From NCBI GenBank assembly GCA_039026295.1, contig JBCCMP010000347.1, positions 1-5,580 of the forward strand: a stretch of 5,580 bases of DNA. The letters run 5' to 3'. The notes below the pieces were generated by a model. It did no database searches and was not told the origin of the DNA. It saw nothing but the letters and a program-made list of their open reading frames with translations. Position numbers and translations under genes: made by a program. This document shows positions 1-5,145 of this stretch, piece after piece; position 1 is the first letter of the stretch, and each line of letters begins with the position of its first letter. Source of the DNA: Thermohalobaculum sp039026295 (lineage in GTDB: Bacteria > Pseudomonadota > Alphaproteobacteria > Rhodobacterales > Rhodobacteraceae).

Positions 1-70
1 AGAACAAGGGGAGGCGGTAGTCTTGCCATGCCACTAGCGCGCTGTTCCCGATGACGGCATCGCATGCGCT

Positions 71-99
71 GTGGCAACCGGTTTCCGGCCGGTCGCCAC
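71..99. other. Strong interrupted hairpin, function unknown
   Basis: An inverted repeat forms two stacked 5-bp stems: GTGGC (71-75) pairs with GCCAC (95-99), and ACCGG (77-81) pairs with CCGGT (89-93). They are separated by one A/C mismatch, with a 7-nt loop. No T-run follows on either strand, so it is not a classic intrinsic terminator. It could belong to the 3' end of a gene to the left of the window or to the leader of the protease gene. The rest of 1-270 shows no confident gene or promoter. Confidence 0.35.
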
Positions 100-130
100 G
101 CCTCTGGGCGGAGCTTTCTGGAGTGAATGC

Positions 131-280
131 ATGCTCATGGCCATCGCCGCTATGACCACGTTGACCACGGACACTTGCTGCGAGCCGCTACATCCCGGAT
201 GTGCTGTCTGCTGTCAGAACACCAAGACTACCCGTAAAATGCCGCTGCCGTTGAAATCGACAGGAGGTGGCCTTGCCTAA
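131..280 (+). CDS. Doubtful small Cys-rich ORF / leader peptide overlapping the protease start
   Basis: A 49-residue frame begins at ATG 131, preceded by TGGAG (119-123) at a 7-nt spacing, and ends at TAA 278-280, overlapping the TTG start of the protease by 8 nt. The predicted peptide starts MLMAIAAMTTL, has five cysteines in its middle (CC, then C, then CC) and a basic tail. The Shine-Dalgarno-like spacing and the overlap would fit translational coupling to the protease. However, it has no recognisable family, and frames of this length arise easily in GC-rich DNA. I regard it as more likely non-coding than coding. Confidence 0.15.
   Translation: MLMAIAAMTTLTTDTCCEPLHPGCAVCCQNTKTTRKMPLPLKSTGGGLA
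262..267 (+). promoter_or_regulatory. Ribosome binding site that fixes the protease start
   Basis: A perfect AGGAGG lies 5 nt before TTG 273. The longer in-frame alternative, GTG at 267, uses the last base of this Shine-Dalgarno and so cannot be served by it. TTG 273 is therefore the better start. Confidence 0.7.
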
Positions 281-1004
281 ACAGTCGTTTCTGGCGGCGG
301 CACTTGGGCTTCTGGCGCTATTGTCGCCCGGACTGGCGGCCGATGTCCCGCAGCACACCATGCTGTCCAAGGCAGAATCCGAACCGTGGCACGGGGTCGG
401 CAGGGTGAACATTCTGCATCGCAACCAGCGCAGCATGTGCACCGGCACCCTGCTCGCCCCGGACATCGTGCTGACGGCAGCGCATTGCCTGACGCACAAG
501 GGCACCGGCGCAGAATTCAAACCCGGCGAGGTCCACTTTGTCGCCGGCTGGCACAAGGGATCTTTCACCGGACACAGCAGGGCCGCTGCGATATCGGTGC
601 ATCCGAACTGGACGAAGGCCGGCAAAGGAACCGCGGCGGCCCTTGGCGCGGATATCGCCCTCATCCGGTTGGCGGAACCGATCGGGCAAGGCGCGGCCAC
701 CCACTTCGATCTGGGCGATCCGCCGCTGCCGGGCGCGCCGGTCACGCTGATCAGCTATCGCCGCGACCGGGCTCACGCGCTGACCATGCAGTCTGACTGC
801 CGCTATCGGGCGGTGATCGACCGGGTCATGACCCTGGACTGCAACGTGATCGAGGGTGCATCCGGATCCCCCGTATTCCTTATCGAAGACGGCGTGCCGC
901 GCGTTGTCGCCGTGCTGTCCGCCAAGGACCGCGCCGGGAAGAAGGCCTATGCCACACGGGTGGATGGCGCGCTGGCAGATCTTCTCGGGACTCTGTCGAA
1001 CTGA
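273..1004 (+). CDS. Secreted trypsin-like serine protease (S1 fold)
   Basis: A predicted 243-residue exported endopeptidase. Numbering is from the TTG start chosen because a perfect AGGAGG lies 5 nt upstream. Residues 1-23 form a Sec signal peptide: a lysine near the start, a Leu/Ala-rich core, then a PGLAA-type cleavage region. The mature part carries the chymotrypsin-fold catalytic triad: His71 in LTAAHC, Asp127 in ADIALIRL and Ser197 in EGASGSPVF. The serine loop reads GASGSP rather than the GDSGGP of classical trypsins, which resembles V8/glutamyl-endopeptidase-like bacterial S1 members. The residue six before the serine is Asn, not the Asp that gives trypsin its Arg/Lys preference, so specificity is open. 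Cysteines 56/72 and 176/190 could form two disulfides, as expected in the periplasm or outside the cell. No pro-region or membrane anchor is evident. It appears to be a single-gene unit with no clear intrinsic terminator after it. The physiological substrate is unknown. Confidence 0.9.
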   Translation: MPKQSFLAAALGLLALLSPGLAADVPQHTMLSKAESEPWHGVGRVNILHRNQRSMCTGTLLAPDIVLTAAHCLTHKGTGAEFKPGEVHFVAGWHKGSFTGHSRAAAISVHPNWTKAGKGTAAALGADIALIRLAEPIGQGAATHFDLGDPPLPGAPVTLISYRRDRAHALTMQSDCRYRAVIDRVMTLDCNVIEGASGSPVFLIEDGVPRVVAVLSAKDRAGKKAYATRVDGALADLLGTLSN

Positions 1005-1027
1005 CCCCAGAATCCGCGCGAAAGCCC

Positions 1028-1056
1028 CTTGAAAGCCGAATTCAAGCTTCCCACCT
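1028..1056 (+). promoter_or_regulatory. RpoH (sigma-32) heat-shock promoter for the Hsp20 gene
   Basis: The -35 element CTTGAAA (1028-1034) matches the sigma-32 consensus exactly. After 15 nt comes CCCACCT (1050-1056), one mismatch from the -10 consensus CCCATNT. Transcription would start around 1062-1065, exactly where the hairpin leader of the Hsp20 gene begins. CTTGAA (1028-1033) also forms an inverted repeat with TTCAAG (1041-1046); I attach no function to this. The promoter is assigned from consensus matching plus the downstream heat-shock gene, not from experiment. Confidence 0.7.
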
Positions 1057-1061
1057 ATCGT

Positions 1062-1151
1062 TCATCGGAGGCCAAATCTGGGTCCGATGACTGAACCCGG
1101 CCCGCCCAATTCGGGGGGCCACACATCGCTAAATCGCTCTGATGGAGGATT
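1062..1151 (+). promoter_or_regulatory. ROSE-like RNA thermometer in the Hsp20 5' leader
   Basis: Three hairpins in a row fill the predicted leader. Hairpin 1 pairs TCATCGGA (1062-1069) perfectly with TCCGATGA (1083-1090), plus an inner CCA/TGG. Hairpin 2 (1099-1120) pairs GGCCC and CCC with the G-run and final CC around a 5-nt AATTC loop, leaving one bulged G. Hairpin 3 (1132-1151) traps the Shine-Dalgarno GGAGG (1144-1148). In it UCGCU (1134-1138) pairs with AGGA (1146-1149), leaving G1136 bulged, and the stem continues through C1139-G1145 and outward through A1133-U1150 and A1132-U1151. The U[U/C]GCU anti-SD with its unpaired G is the defining feature of ROSE thermometers, which block translation of rhizobial and enterobacterial small heat-shock genes at low temperature and melt on heating. 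Position, length (about 90 nt) and the gene it controls all fit. Folding was done by eye. Confidence 0.8.
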
Positions 1152-1153
1152 GC

Positions 1154-1615
1154 ATGCGCAATTTCGACCTTACCCCCCTTTATCGTTCGACCGTTGGTTT
1201 TGACCGCCTGGCAAACATGCTGGACAAGGTCATGGCGGCCGACCTGCCTTCGCCGACCTACCCGCCCTACAACATCGAAAAGACCGGTGACGACGATTAC
1301 CGGATCACGATCGCTGTCGCGGGATTTGGCGAGGATGACCTGAACATCGAGATCAAGGACGCCCAGTTGACCGTCAAGGCCGGCAAGCGCGAGACCGATG
1401 AAAAGGACGCCCCGGTCTTCCTGCACCGCGGCATTGCCGAGCGTGGCTTCGAGCGCCGTTTCCAGCTTGCTGACCATGTGCGCGTCTCTGGCGCCGCCCT
1501 GGACAACGGCCTTCTGCACGTCGATCTGGTGCGCGAAGTGCCGGAAGCGCTGAAGCCGCGGACCATTGCGATCTCTTCCCCGAAGAAGACCAAGCGCAAA
1601 ACGATCGAGGCTTGA
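1154..1615 (+). CDS. ibpA: Small heat-shock protein, Hsp20/IbpA family
   Basis: A 153-residue cytoplasmic holdase chaperone that should bind unfolding proteins in large oligomers and hand them to DnaK/ClpB. The N-terminus MRNFDLTPLYRSTVGFDRL is nearly the E. coli IbpA/IbpB start, which strongly supports ATG 1154 over the in-frame ATG at 1142; the latter overlaps the Shine-Dalgarno GGAGG (1144-1148). The alpha-crystallin domain spans roughly residues 38-131, from YPPYNIE through YRITIAVAGF and GIAERGFERRFQL to the conserved GAALDNGLLHVDL. The C-terminal I-x-I oligomerisation motif is IAI (138-140), followed by a short lysine-rich tail (KKTKRK). The gene stands alone between an RpoH-type promoter plus ROSE-like leader and a perfect terminator, so both its synthesis and its translation should rise on heat shock. 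The family assignment is certain. The symbol follows the closest E. coli match; alphaproteobacteria often carry several hsp20 paralogues with other names. Confidence 0.95.
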   Translation: MRNFDLTPLYRSTVGFDRLANMLDKVMAADLPSPTYPPYNIEKTGDDDYRITIAVAGFGEDDLNIEIKDAQLTVKAGKRETDEKDAPVFLHRGIAERGFERRFQLADHVRVSGAALDNGLLHVDLVREVPEALKPRTIAISSPKKTKRKTIEA

Positions 1616-1642
1616 TCCGGGATTGACCGCGAGCCATAACCG

Positions 1643-1680
1643 CCGCCCCCGGGCCCACCGCCCGGGGGCGGTTTTCGTTT
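1643..1680 (+). terminator. Rho-independent terminator of the Hsp20 unit
   Basis: A perfect 12-bp GC stem (1643-1654 with 1660-1671) has a 5-nt CCACC loop and is followed directly by TTTTCGTTT. It begins 27 nt after the Hsp20 stop codon. No A-run lies on its left side, so it should work only on the + strand. It leaves just 27 nt before the next start codon. Confidence 0.92.
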
Positions 1681-1707
1681 GCGGTGACAACAATAACGGG
1701 GACGGAC

Positions 1708-2448
1708 ATGGCCAAATCGCTGACCGACTACAAAGCGCTGACCTTTGACTGCTACGGCACACTGATCGACTGGGAAACCGGCATCTGGGACGCCCTGCAG
1801 CCCCTTCTGGTCGCCAATGGCCGCGCGGACGTGACCCGCGACACCGCCCTTCTGGCGTTCGCCGAGGCAGAGAGCACGCAGGAAGCCGCGACCCCCGGCA
1901 TGCTCTATCCCGAGATTCTGGCGAACGTGCACAGGGCGCTGGCCAAGCGGTTCGACCTGACAACATCGATTGATATGGACCGCATCTTCGGGGGGTCGGT
2001 CCCGCACTGGCCCGCCTTCGCCGACAGCGCCGATGCCCTCCGGCGGCTTCACCGGCACTACAAGCTGGTGATCCTGTCGAACGTGAACCGCGACGGGTTC
2101 GCCGCCTCGAACCGCAAACTCGGCGTTGAATTCGACGCGGTCTACACGGCGCAGGACGTGGGCTCGTACAAGCCCAACGACGACAACTTCAGCTACATGC
2201 TGGACCGGATGCAGGCGGATCACGGGCTGGGGCCGGGCGATCTTCTGCACACGGCGCAGAGCCTCTTTCACGATCATGTCCCGGCGACGCGCGCGGGTCT
2301 GTCCAAGGCCTGGATAGACCGCCAGAAACTGGCGGAGGGCGGAAGCTGGGGGGCGACTGCGGAAGTCCCGGAGCAACCTCCGATAGATTTCCGTTTCACA
2401 ACCATGATGGAGCTGGCCAAAGCCGCCGACGCAGCGTTCGGCACATAG
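1708..2448 (+). CDS. HAD hydrolase, haloacid dehalogenase type II-like
   Basis: A 246-residue cytoplasmic hydrolase of the HAD superfamily. Motif I is FDCYGTLIDWETG with nucleophile Asp14. The residue two after it is Tyr, not the Asp that HAD phosphatases use as general acid, so the pattern is that of 2-haloacid dehalogenases (DxYGT). Motif II is LSNVN (Ser124), motif III is Lys155 in GSYKPN, and motif IV is HTAQSLFHDHVPA with Asp189. The alpha-helical cap lies at about residues 20-105. Family members release halide from short 2-haloacids, but many proteins with this annotation lack proven dehalogenase activity, and the HTAQS...HDH segment differs from the SSNxWD of characterised L-2-haloacid dehalogenases. 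The true substrate is therefore open. ATG 1708 is preferred (GGGGA at 1698-1702, 5 nt away) over GTG 1684, which sits too close to the terminator and lacks a ribosome site. No promoter is visible between terminator and start. Confidence 0.85.
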   Translation: MAKSLTDYKALTFDCYGTLIDWETGIWDALQPLLVANGRADVTRDTALLAFAEAESTQEAATPGMLYPEILANVHRALAKRFDLTTSIDMDRIFGGSVPHWPAFADSADALRRLHRHYKLVILSNVNRDGFAASNRKLGVEFDAVYTAQDVGSYKPNDDNFSYMLDRMQADHGLGPGDLLHTAQSLFHDHVPATRAGLSKAWIDRQKLAEGGSWGATAEVPEQPPIDFRFTTMMELAKAADAAFGT

Positions 2449-2459
2449 GCCCGGGCACC

Positions 2460-2485
2460 TCGGGTCAAGGGCTTGCCCGACCCGA
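2460..2485 (+). terminator. Possible terminator hairpin after the HAD gene (no U-tract)
   Basis: TCGGGTC (2460-2466) pairs perfectly with GACCCGA (2479-2485). Inside it GGG (2469-2471) pairs with CCC (2476-2478) after a 2-nt AA bulge, with a CTTG loop. It starts 12 nt after the stop codon, a typical terminator position. The following bases are AGAAACAG rather than a T-run, so it may only protect the transcript 3' end or assist Rho-type termination. Confidence 0.4.
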
Positions 2486-2630
2486 AGAAACAGTGGCTGC
2501 GGTGGTTGCATCCCGCAGGCCAACGCCCTGATTCCCTGACGAAAATCCAAGCCAGATTCCCAGCACAGATGCCCGGAATGGCGCAGCGAAGAGCAGTTTT
2601 CCTGCGCTCGCGCCCCTTGCTGCGCAAGAA

Positions 2631-2646
2631 TTGAACATTTGTTCAA
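2631..2646. promoter_or_regulatory. Palindromic operator-like site, TetR-type layout
   Basis: TTGAACA-TT-TGTTCAA is a perfect 7-bp inverted repeat around 2 nt. Short, AT-rich dyads of this kind in a GC-rich intergenic region are typical operators of dimeric helix-turn-helix repressors. TetR-family proteins often control acyl-CoA metabolism genes and sense acyl- or aryl-CoA. It ends 9 nt before the proposed -35 box of the ligase operon. No regulator gene lies in this window, so the binding protein is inference. Confidence 0.5.
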
Positions 2647-2655
2647 TTTTCGGTC

Positions 2656-2684
2656 TTGACCCTCGCCGCCGGTGTGGCGTTATT
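2656..2684 (+). promoter_or_regulatory. Candidate housekeeping promoter of the ligase operon
   Basis: TTGACC (2656-2661) is a good -35 match. GTTATT (2679-2684), 17 nt downstream, is a weak -10 match, as is usual in GC-rich alphaproteobacteria. This would give a leader of about 100 nt before GTG 2790. The adjacent palindrome supports the location. Confidence 0.4.
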
Positions 2685-2775
2685 GACCCATGGGGCGAGA
2701 AGGGCTTTAAGGCCACCCGGCGAAAAAAGCCGTGCACTGCATAGCGAGTCGAAGAGCGGTCGAACCGAACCGCGT

Positions 2776-2782
2776 GGGAGGA
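2776..2782 (+). promoter_or_regulatory. Ribosome binding site supporting a GTG start
   Basis: GGGAGGA lies 7 nt before GTG 2790. It decides for this GTG as the ligase start; the protein sequence beginning there (GDNTWAAEGRDTFPKLL) already looks like the normal N-terminus of an acyl-CoA synthetase. Confidence 0.7.
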
Positions 2783-2789
2783 TATCGCC

Positions 2790-4754
2790 GTGGGCGACAA
2801 CACTTGGGCGGCCGAGGGCCGTGATACGTTTCCTAAGCTTCTTGCTCTGAACGCGACCCGTTTTCGGGACACGGCTGCCTGCCGCGAAAAGATGTACGGC
2901 ATCTGGAAGACCCACACCTGGGCCGAAGCGAACGAGGAAACCCGCGCCCTGGCGATGGGCCTGATGGAGCTGGGCTTCAGCAAGGGTGACAAGCTGGCCA
3001 TCATCGGGTCGAACCGCCCGCCGCTTTACTGGTCCATGGTCGCCGCGCAGATGTTGGGGGGGATACCAGTTCCGGTCTACGCGGACAGCGTCGCGGAAGA
3101 GATGGTCTATGTGCTGCAGCACGCCGAAATCACGATGGCCATCGCGGAAAATCAGGAACAGGTCGACAAACTGCGCGAACTGCAGGACCGCCTGCCGACG
3201 CTGAAGCACATAATTTACCGTGATCCGCGCGGGTTGCGCGCCTATGACCACGCGATGATGACCTCGCTGAACGACGCGCAGGATCTGGGCCGCAAGAACG
3301 CGTCGAAACACGCCAGCGCGCTGGATGCGTCCATCGCCGAAGGCTCGGCCGACGATACCTGCGTCATGCTCTACACCTCGGGCACCACCGGCAACCCCAA
3401 GGGCGTGGTGCTGACCAACGGCAACCTGATCTATGCCGCCAAGGCGTCGTGCGAATTCGACGGCCTGACCGAGAAGGACGAAACACTGGCCTATCTGCCC
3501 ATGGCCTGGGTCGGCGATTTCGTCTTTTCGATCGGACAAAGCTTCTGGTCCGGCTTCTGCGTGTCCTGCCCGGAAAGCCAGGAAACCATGATGCATGACC
3601 TCAAAGAGGTGGGGCCGACCTATTTCTTCGCACCGCCGCGGATCTTCGAGAACCTGCTGACCAGCGTCATGATCCGCATGGAGGACGCGCCGGGCTGGAT
3701 GAACCGCATGTTCAAGCGGTACATTGATTTTGCCAAGCAGCACGGCGCCGACATTCTGGACGGCAAGTCGGTCTCGGGCGGGGCAAAGTTCAAATACTGG
3801 TTGGGCGACAAGCTGATCTACGGCCCGCTGAAAAACTCGCTGGGCCTCAGCCGCGTCCGTCTCGGCTACACGGCCGGCGAGGCGATCGGCCCGGAAATCT
3901 TCGCCTTCTATCGCTCGCTGGGCATCAACCTGAAGCAGCTCTACGGGCAGACAGAGGCAAGCGTATTCGTCACCATCCAGCCGAACGGTCAGGTGCGGGA
4001 CGACACGGTCGGGGTTGCCGCCCCCGGTGTCGAGCTGAAAGTCGACGATGACGGCAAGGTCTGGTACCGGTCCCCTGGGGTCTTCCAAGAATATTATAAA
4101 GAGCCGGAAAAGACCGCCGAAACCAAGGACCCGGAGGGTTGGGTCGACACCGGCGATGCCGGGTTCGTCGAAAAAGACACCGGGCACCTGCGCATCATCG
4201 ACCGGGCCAAGGATGTCGGCAAGATTGCCGATGGCAGCCTGTTCGCGCCGAAATACGTCGAGAACAAGCTGAAGTTCTATCCGAACATTCTGGAAGCCGT
4301 GCTGCACGGCGACGGCCGCGACCGCTGCACGGCGTTCATAAACATCGACATGGGCGCGGTCGGATCGTGGGCCGAACGCAACAACGTCGCCTATGCCTCG
4401 TACCAAGAACTCGCCGGACACCCGGACGTCTATTCCGCCATTCAGGAACACGTCGAAGAGGTGAACGCCAGCCTGGCCCAGGACGAGATGCTGTCCGGGT
4501 GCCAGATCCACCGTTTTTTGGTGCTGCACAAGGAACTGGATGCTGACGACGGCGAAATGACCCGCACCCGGAAGGTGCGCCGGTCCACCATTGCCGAGCG
4601 TTACGCACCGCTGATCAATGCACTCTACGACGGATCGGACAGCGTTTTTGCGGAAACGGAAGTCACCTACGAGGACGGGCGGAAGGGCTCTATCTCTGCG
4701 ACGCTGGAGATCCGGGACGCAAAAACCTTCGACCGCGCCGCGCAAGCGGCCTGA
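2790..4754 (+). CDS. Long-chain-type acyl-CoA synthetase (AMP-forming), FadD15/FAA1-like
   Basis: A 654-residue cytoplasmic or membrane-associated ligase that should activate a carboxylic acid with ATP to an acyl-AMP and then to the CoA thioester. The ANL-family motifs are complete: P-loop YTSGTTGNPKGVV (195-207), LGYTAGEAIGPE (358-369) before YGQTEAS (385-391), WVDTGDAG (451-458), IIDRAKDVGKIADG (469-482) at the hinge to the C-terminal domain, and Lys595 in TRTRKVRR as the likely adenylation lysine. The length and the long insertion at about 300-350 fit the FAA1-like long-chain group rather than short acetyl-CoA synthetases. The start is GTG with GGGAGGA 7 nt upstream. The stop lies 11 nt before an ABC ATPase of the Liv type, so the two are almost certainly co-transcribed, with the ligase trapping the imported acid as its CoA ester. 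Whether the substrate is a fatty, aromatic or dicarboxylic acid cannot be read from the sequence. Expression may be controlled by the palindrome at 2631-2646. Confidence 0.92.
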   Translation: MGDNTWAAEGRDTFPKLLALNATRFRDTAACREKMYGIWKTHTWAEANEETRALAMGLMELGFSKGDKLAIIGSNRPPLYWSMVAAQMLGGIPVPVYADSVAEEMVYVLQHAEITMAIAENQEQVDKLRELQDRLPTLKHIIYRDPRGLRAYDHAMMTSLNDAQDLGRKNASKHASALDASIAEGSADDTCVMLYTSGTTGNPKGVVLTNGNLIYAAKASCEFDGLTEKDETLAYLPMAWVGDFVFSIGQSFWSGFCVSCPESQETMMHDLKEVGPTYFFAPPRIFENLLTSVMIRMEDAPGWMNRMFKRYIDFAKQHGADILDGKSVSGGAKFKYWLGDKLIYGPLKNSLGLSRVRLGYTAGEAIGPEIFAFYRSLGINLKQLYGQTEASVFVTIQPNGQVRDDTVGVAAPGVELKVDDDGKVWYRSPGVFQEYYKEPEKTAETKDPEGWVDTGDAGFVEKDTGHLRIIDRAKDVGKIADGSLFAPKYVENKLKFYPNILEAVLHGDGRDRCTAFINIDMGAVGSWAERNNVAYASYQELAGHPDVYSAIQEHVEEVNASLAQDEMLSGCQIHRFLVLHKELDADDGEMTRTRKVRRSTIAERYAPLINALYDGSDSVFAETEVTYEDGRKGSISATLEIRDAKTFDRAAQAA

Positions 4755-4765
4755 GGGAGACCGAG

Positions 4766-5143
4766 ATGAACGAGATGAGCGACCCGACCAAGGGCGGCTA
4801 CGTCACCGAAGACGGCCGTAAGATCGGCGGGGTCCTGATGGACATCAAGAACGTCACCCTGCGCTTTGGCGGGGTGACCGCGATCAACGATGTCGGCTTC
4901 AACATCCTGGAGGGCGAGATCCGCGCCATCATCGGCCCGAACGGGGCCGGCAAATCCTCGATGCTGAACGTGATCAACGGGTTCTACCACCCGCAGGAGG
5001 GCGAGATCTGGTTCAAGGGCCAGAAACGCCCCTCGATGCGGCCCTACGAGATTGCAGAACAGGGCGTTGCCCGAACCTTCCAGAACATCGGGCTGTTCAA
5101 GGGGATGTCCAGGCTCGACAACATCATGACCGGCGTCTTCTGA
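4766..5143 (+). CDS. LivG-type ABC transporter ATPase, N-terminal half (up to frameshift)
   Basis: 125 codons from ATG 4766, with GGGAG (4755-4759) 6 nt upstream; ATG 4775 is an alternative. About 24 residues precede the core, then MDIKNVTLRFGGVTAI opens the nucleotide-binding domain. Walker A is GPNGAGKS (57-64) and the Q-loop glutamine is Q106 in RTFQNIGLF. The RTFQN form is typical of LivG/BraF ATPases of hydrophobic amino acid and organic acid importers. The frame then hits TGA at 5141 after NIMTG, in the helical subdomain. A product ending here lacks the signature, Walker B and H-loop and could not hydrolyse ATP as a normal dimer. The last two residues (VF) are out of frame with the family. 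Confidence 0.8.
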   Translation: MNEMSDPTKGGYVTEDGRKIGGVLMDIKNVTLRFGGVTAINDVGFNILEGEIRAIIGPNGAGKSSMLNVINGFYHPQEGEIWFKGQKRPSMRPYEIAEQGVARTFQNIGLFKGMSRLDNIMTGVF

Positions 5144-5145
5144 AG

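Larger units (their letters stand above)
2449..2789. other. 341-nt intergenic region before the ligase-transporter operon
   Basis: No credible gene is seen here on either strand; the antisense frames that cross it are extensions of shadows of neighbouring genes. It holds a stable hairpin just after the HAD stop, a TTGAACA/TGTTCAA palindrome at 2631-2646, a plausible promoter at 2656-2684 and a leader of roughly 100 nt before the ligase. TTGACCC occurs twice (2656-2662 and 2683-2689). Positions 2490-2630 show nothing I can name. Confidence 0.6.

Noticed and set aside
153..169. TGACCACG direct repeat (153-160 and 162-169) and TTGACC at 161 as a protease promoter.
   Set aside because: No acceptable -10 box lies 16-18 nt downstream, and two short repeats alone are not significant.
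1038..1049. Adjacent GAATTC and AAGCTT, looking like an EcoRI-HindIII cloning junction.
   Set aside because: The sites fall inside the natural-looking RpoH promoter spacer with no vector sequence around them. Coincidence is the simplest reading.
1142..1153. ATG 1142 as an earlier Hsp20 start adding MEDC.
   Set aside because: It overlaps the Shine-Dalgarno itself, has none of its own, and the IbpA family begins at MRNFDL.
1055..1966. A 303-residue minus-strand frame over the Hsp20 gene and its leader.
   Set aside because: It crosses the terminator and promoter, is Arg/Ser/Pro-rich and has no domain; the opposite strand carries a certain Hsp20.
1297..2646. A 449-residue open frame on the minus strand crossing the Hsp20 and HAD genes.
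   Set aside because: It runs antisense through two clearly identified genes and the terminator, and its composition (Arg/Gly/Pro/His-rich) is that of a shadow frame.
2643..4745. A 700-residue open frame on the minus strand opposite the acyl-CoA synthetase.
   Set aside because: It mirrors the synthetase codon pattern, a common effect in GC-rich genes. It has no recognisable family motif, and the + strand gene has complete ANL motifs and a good ribosome site.
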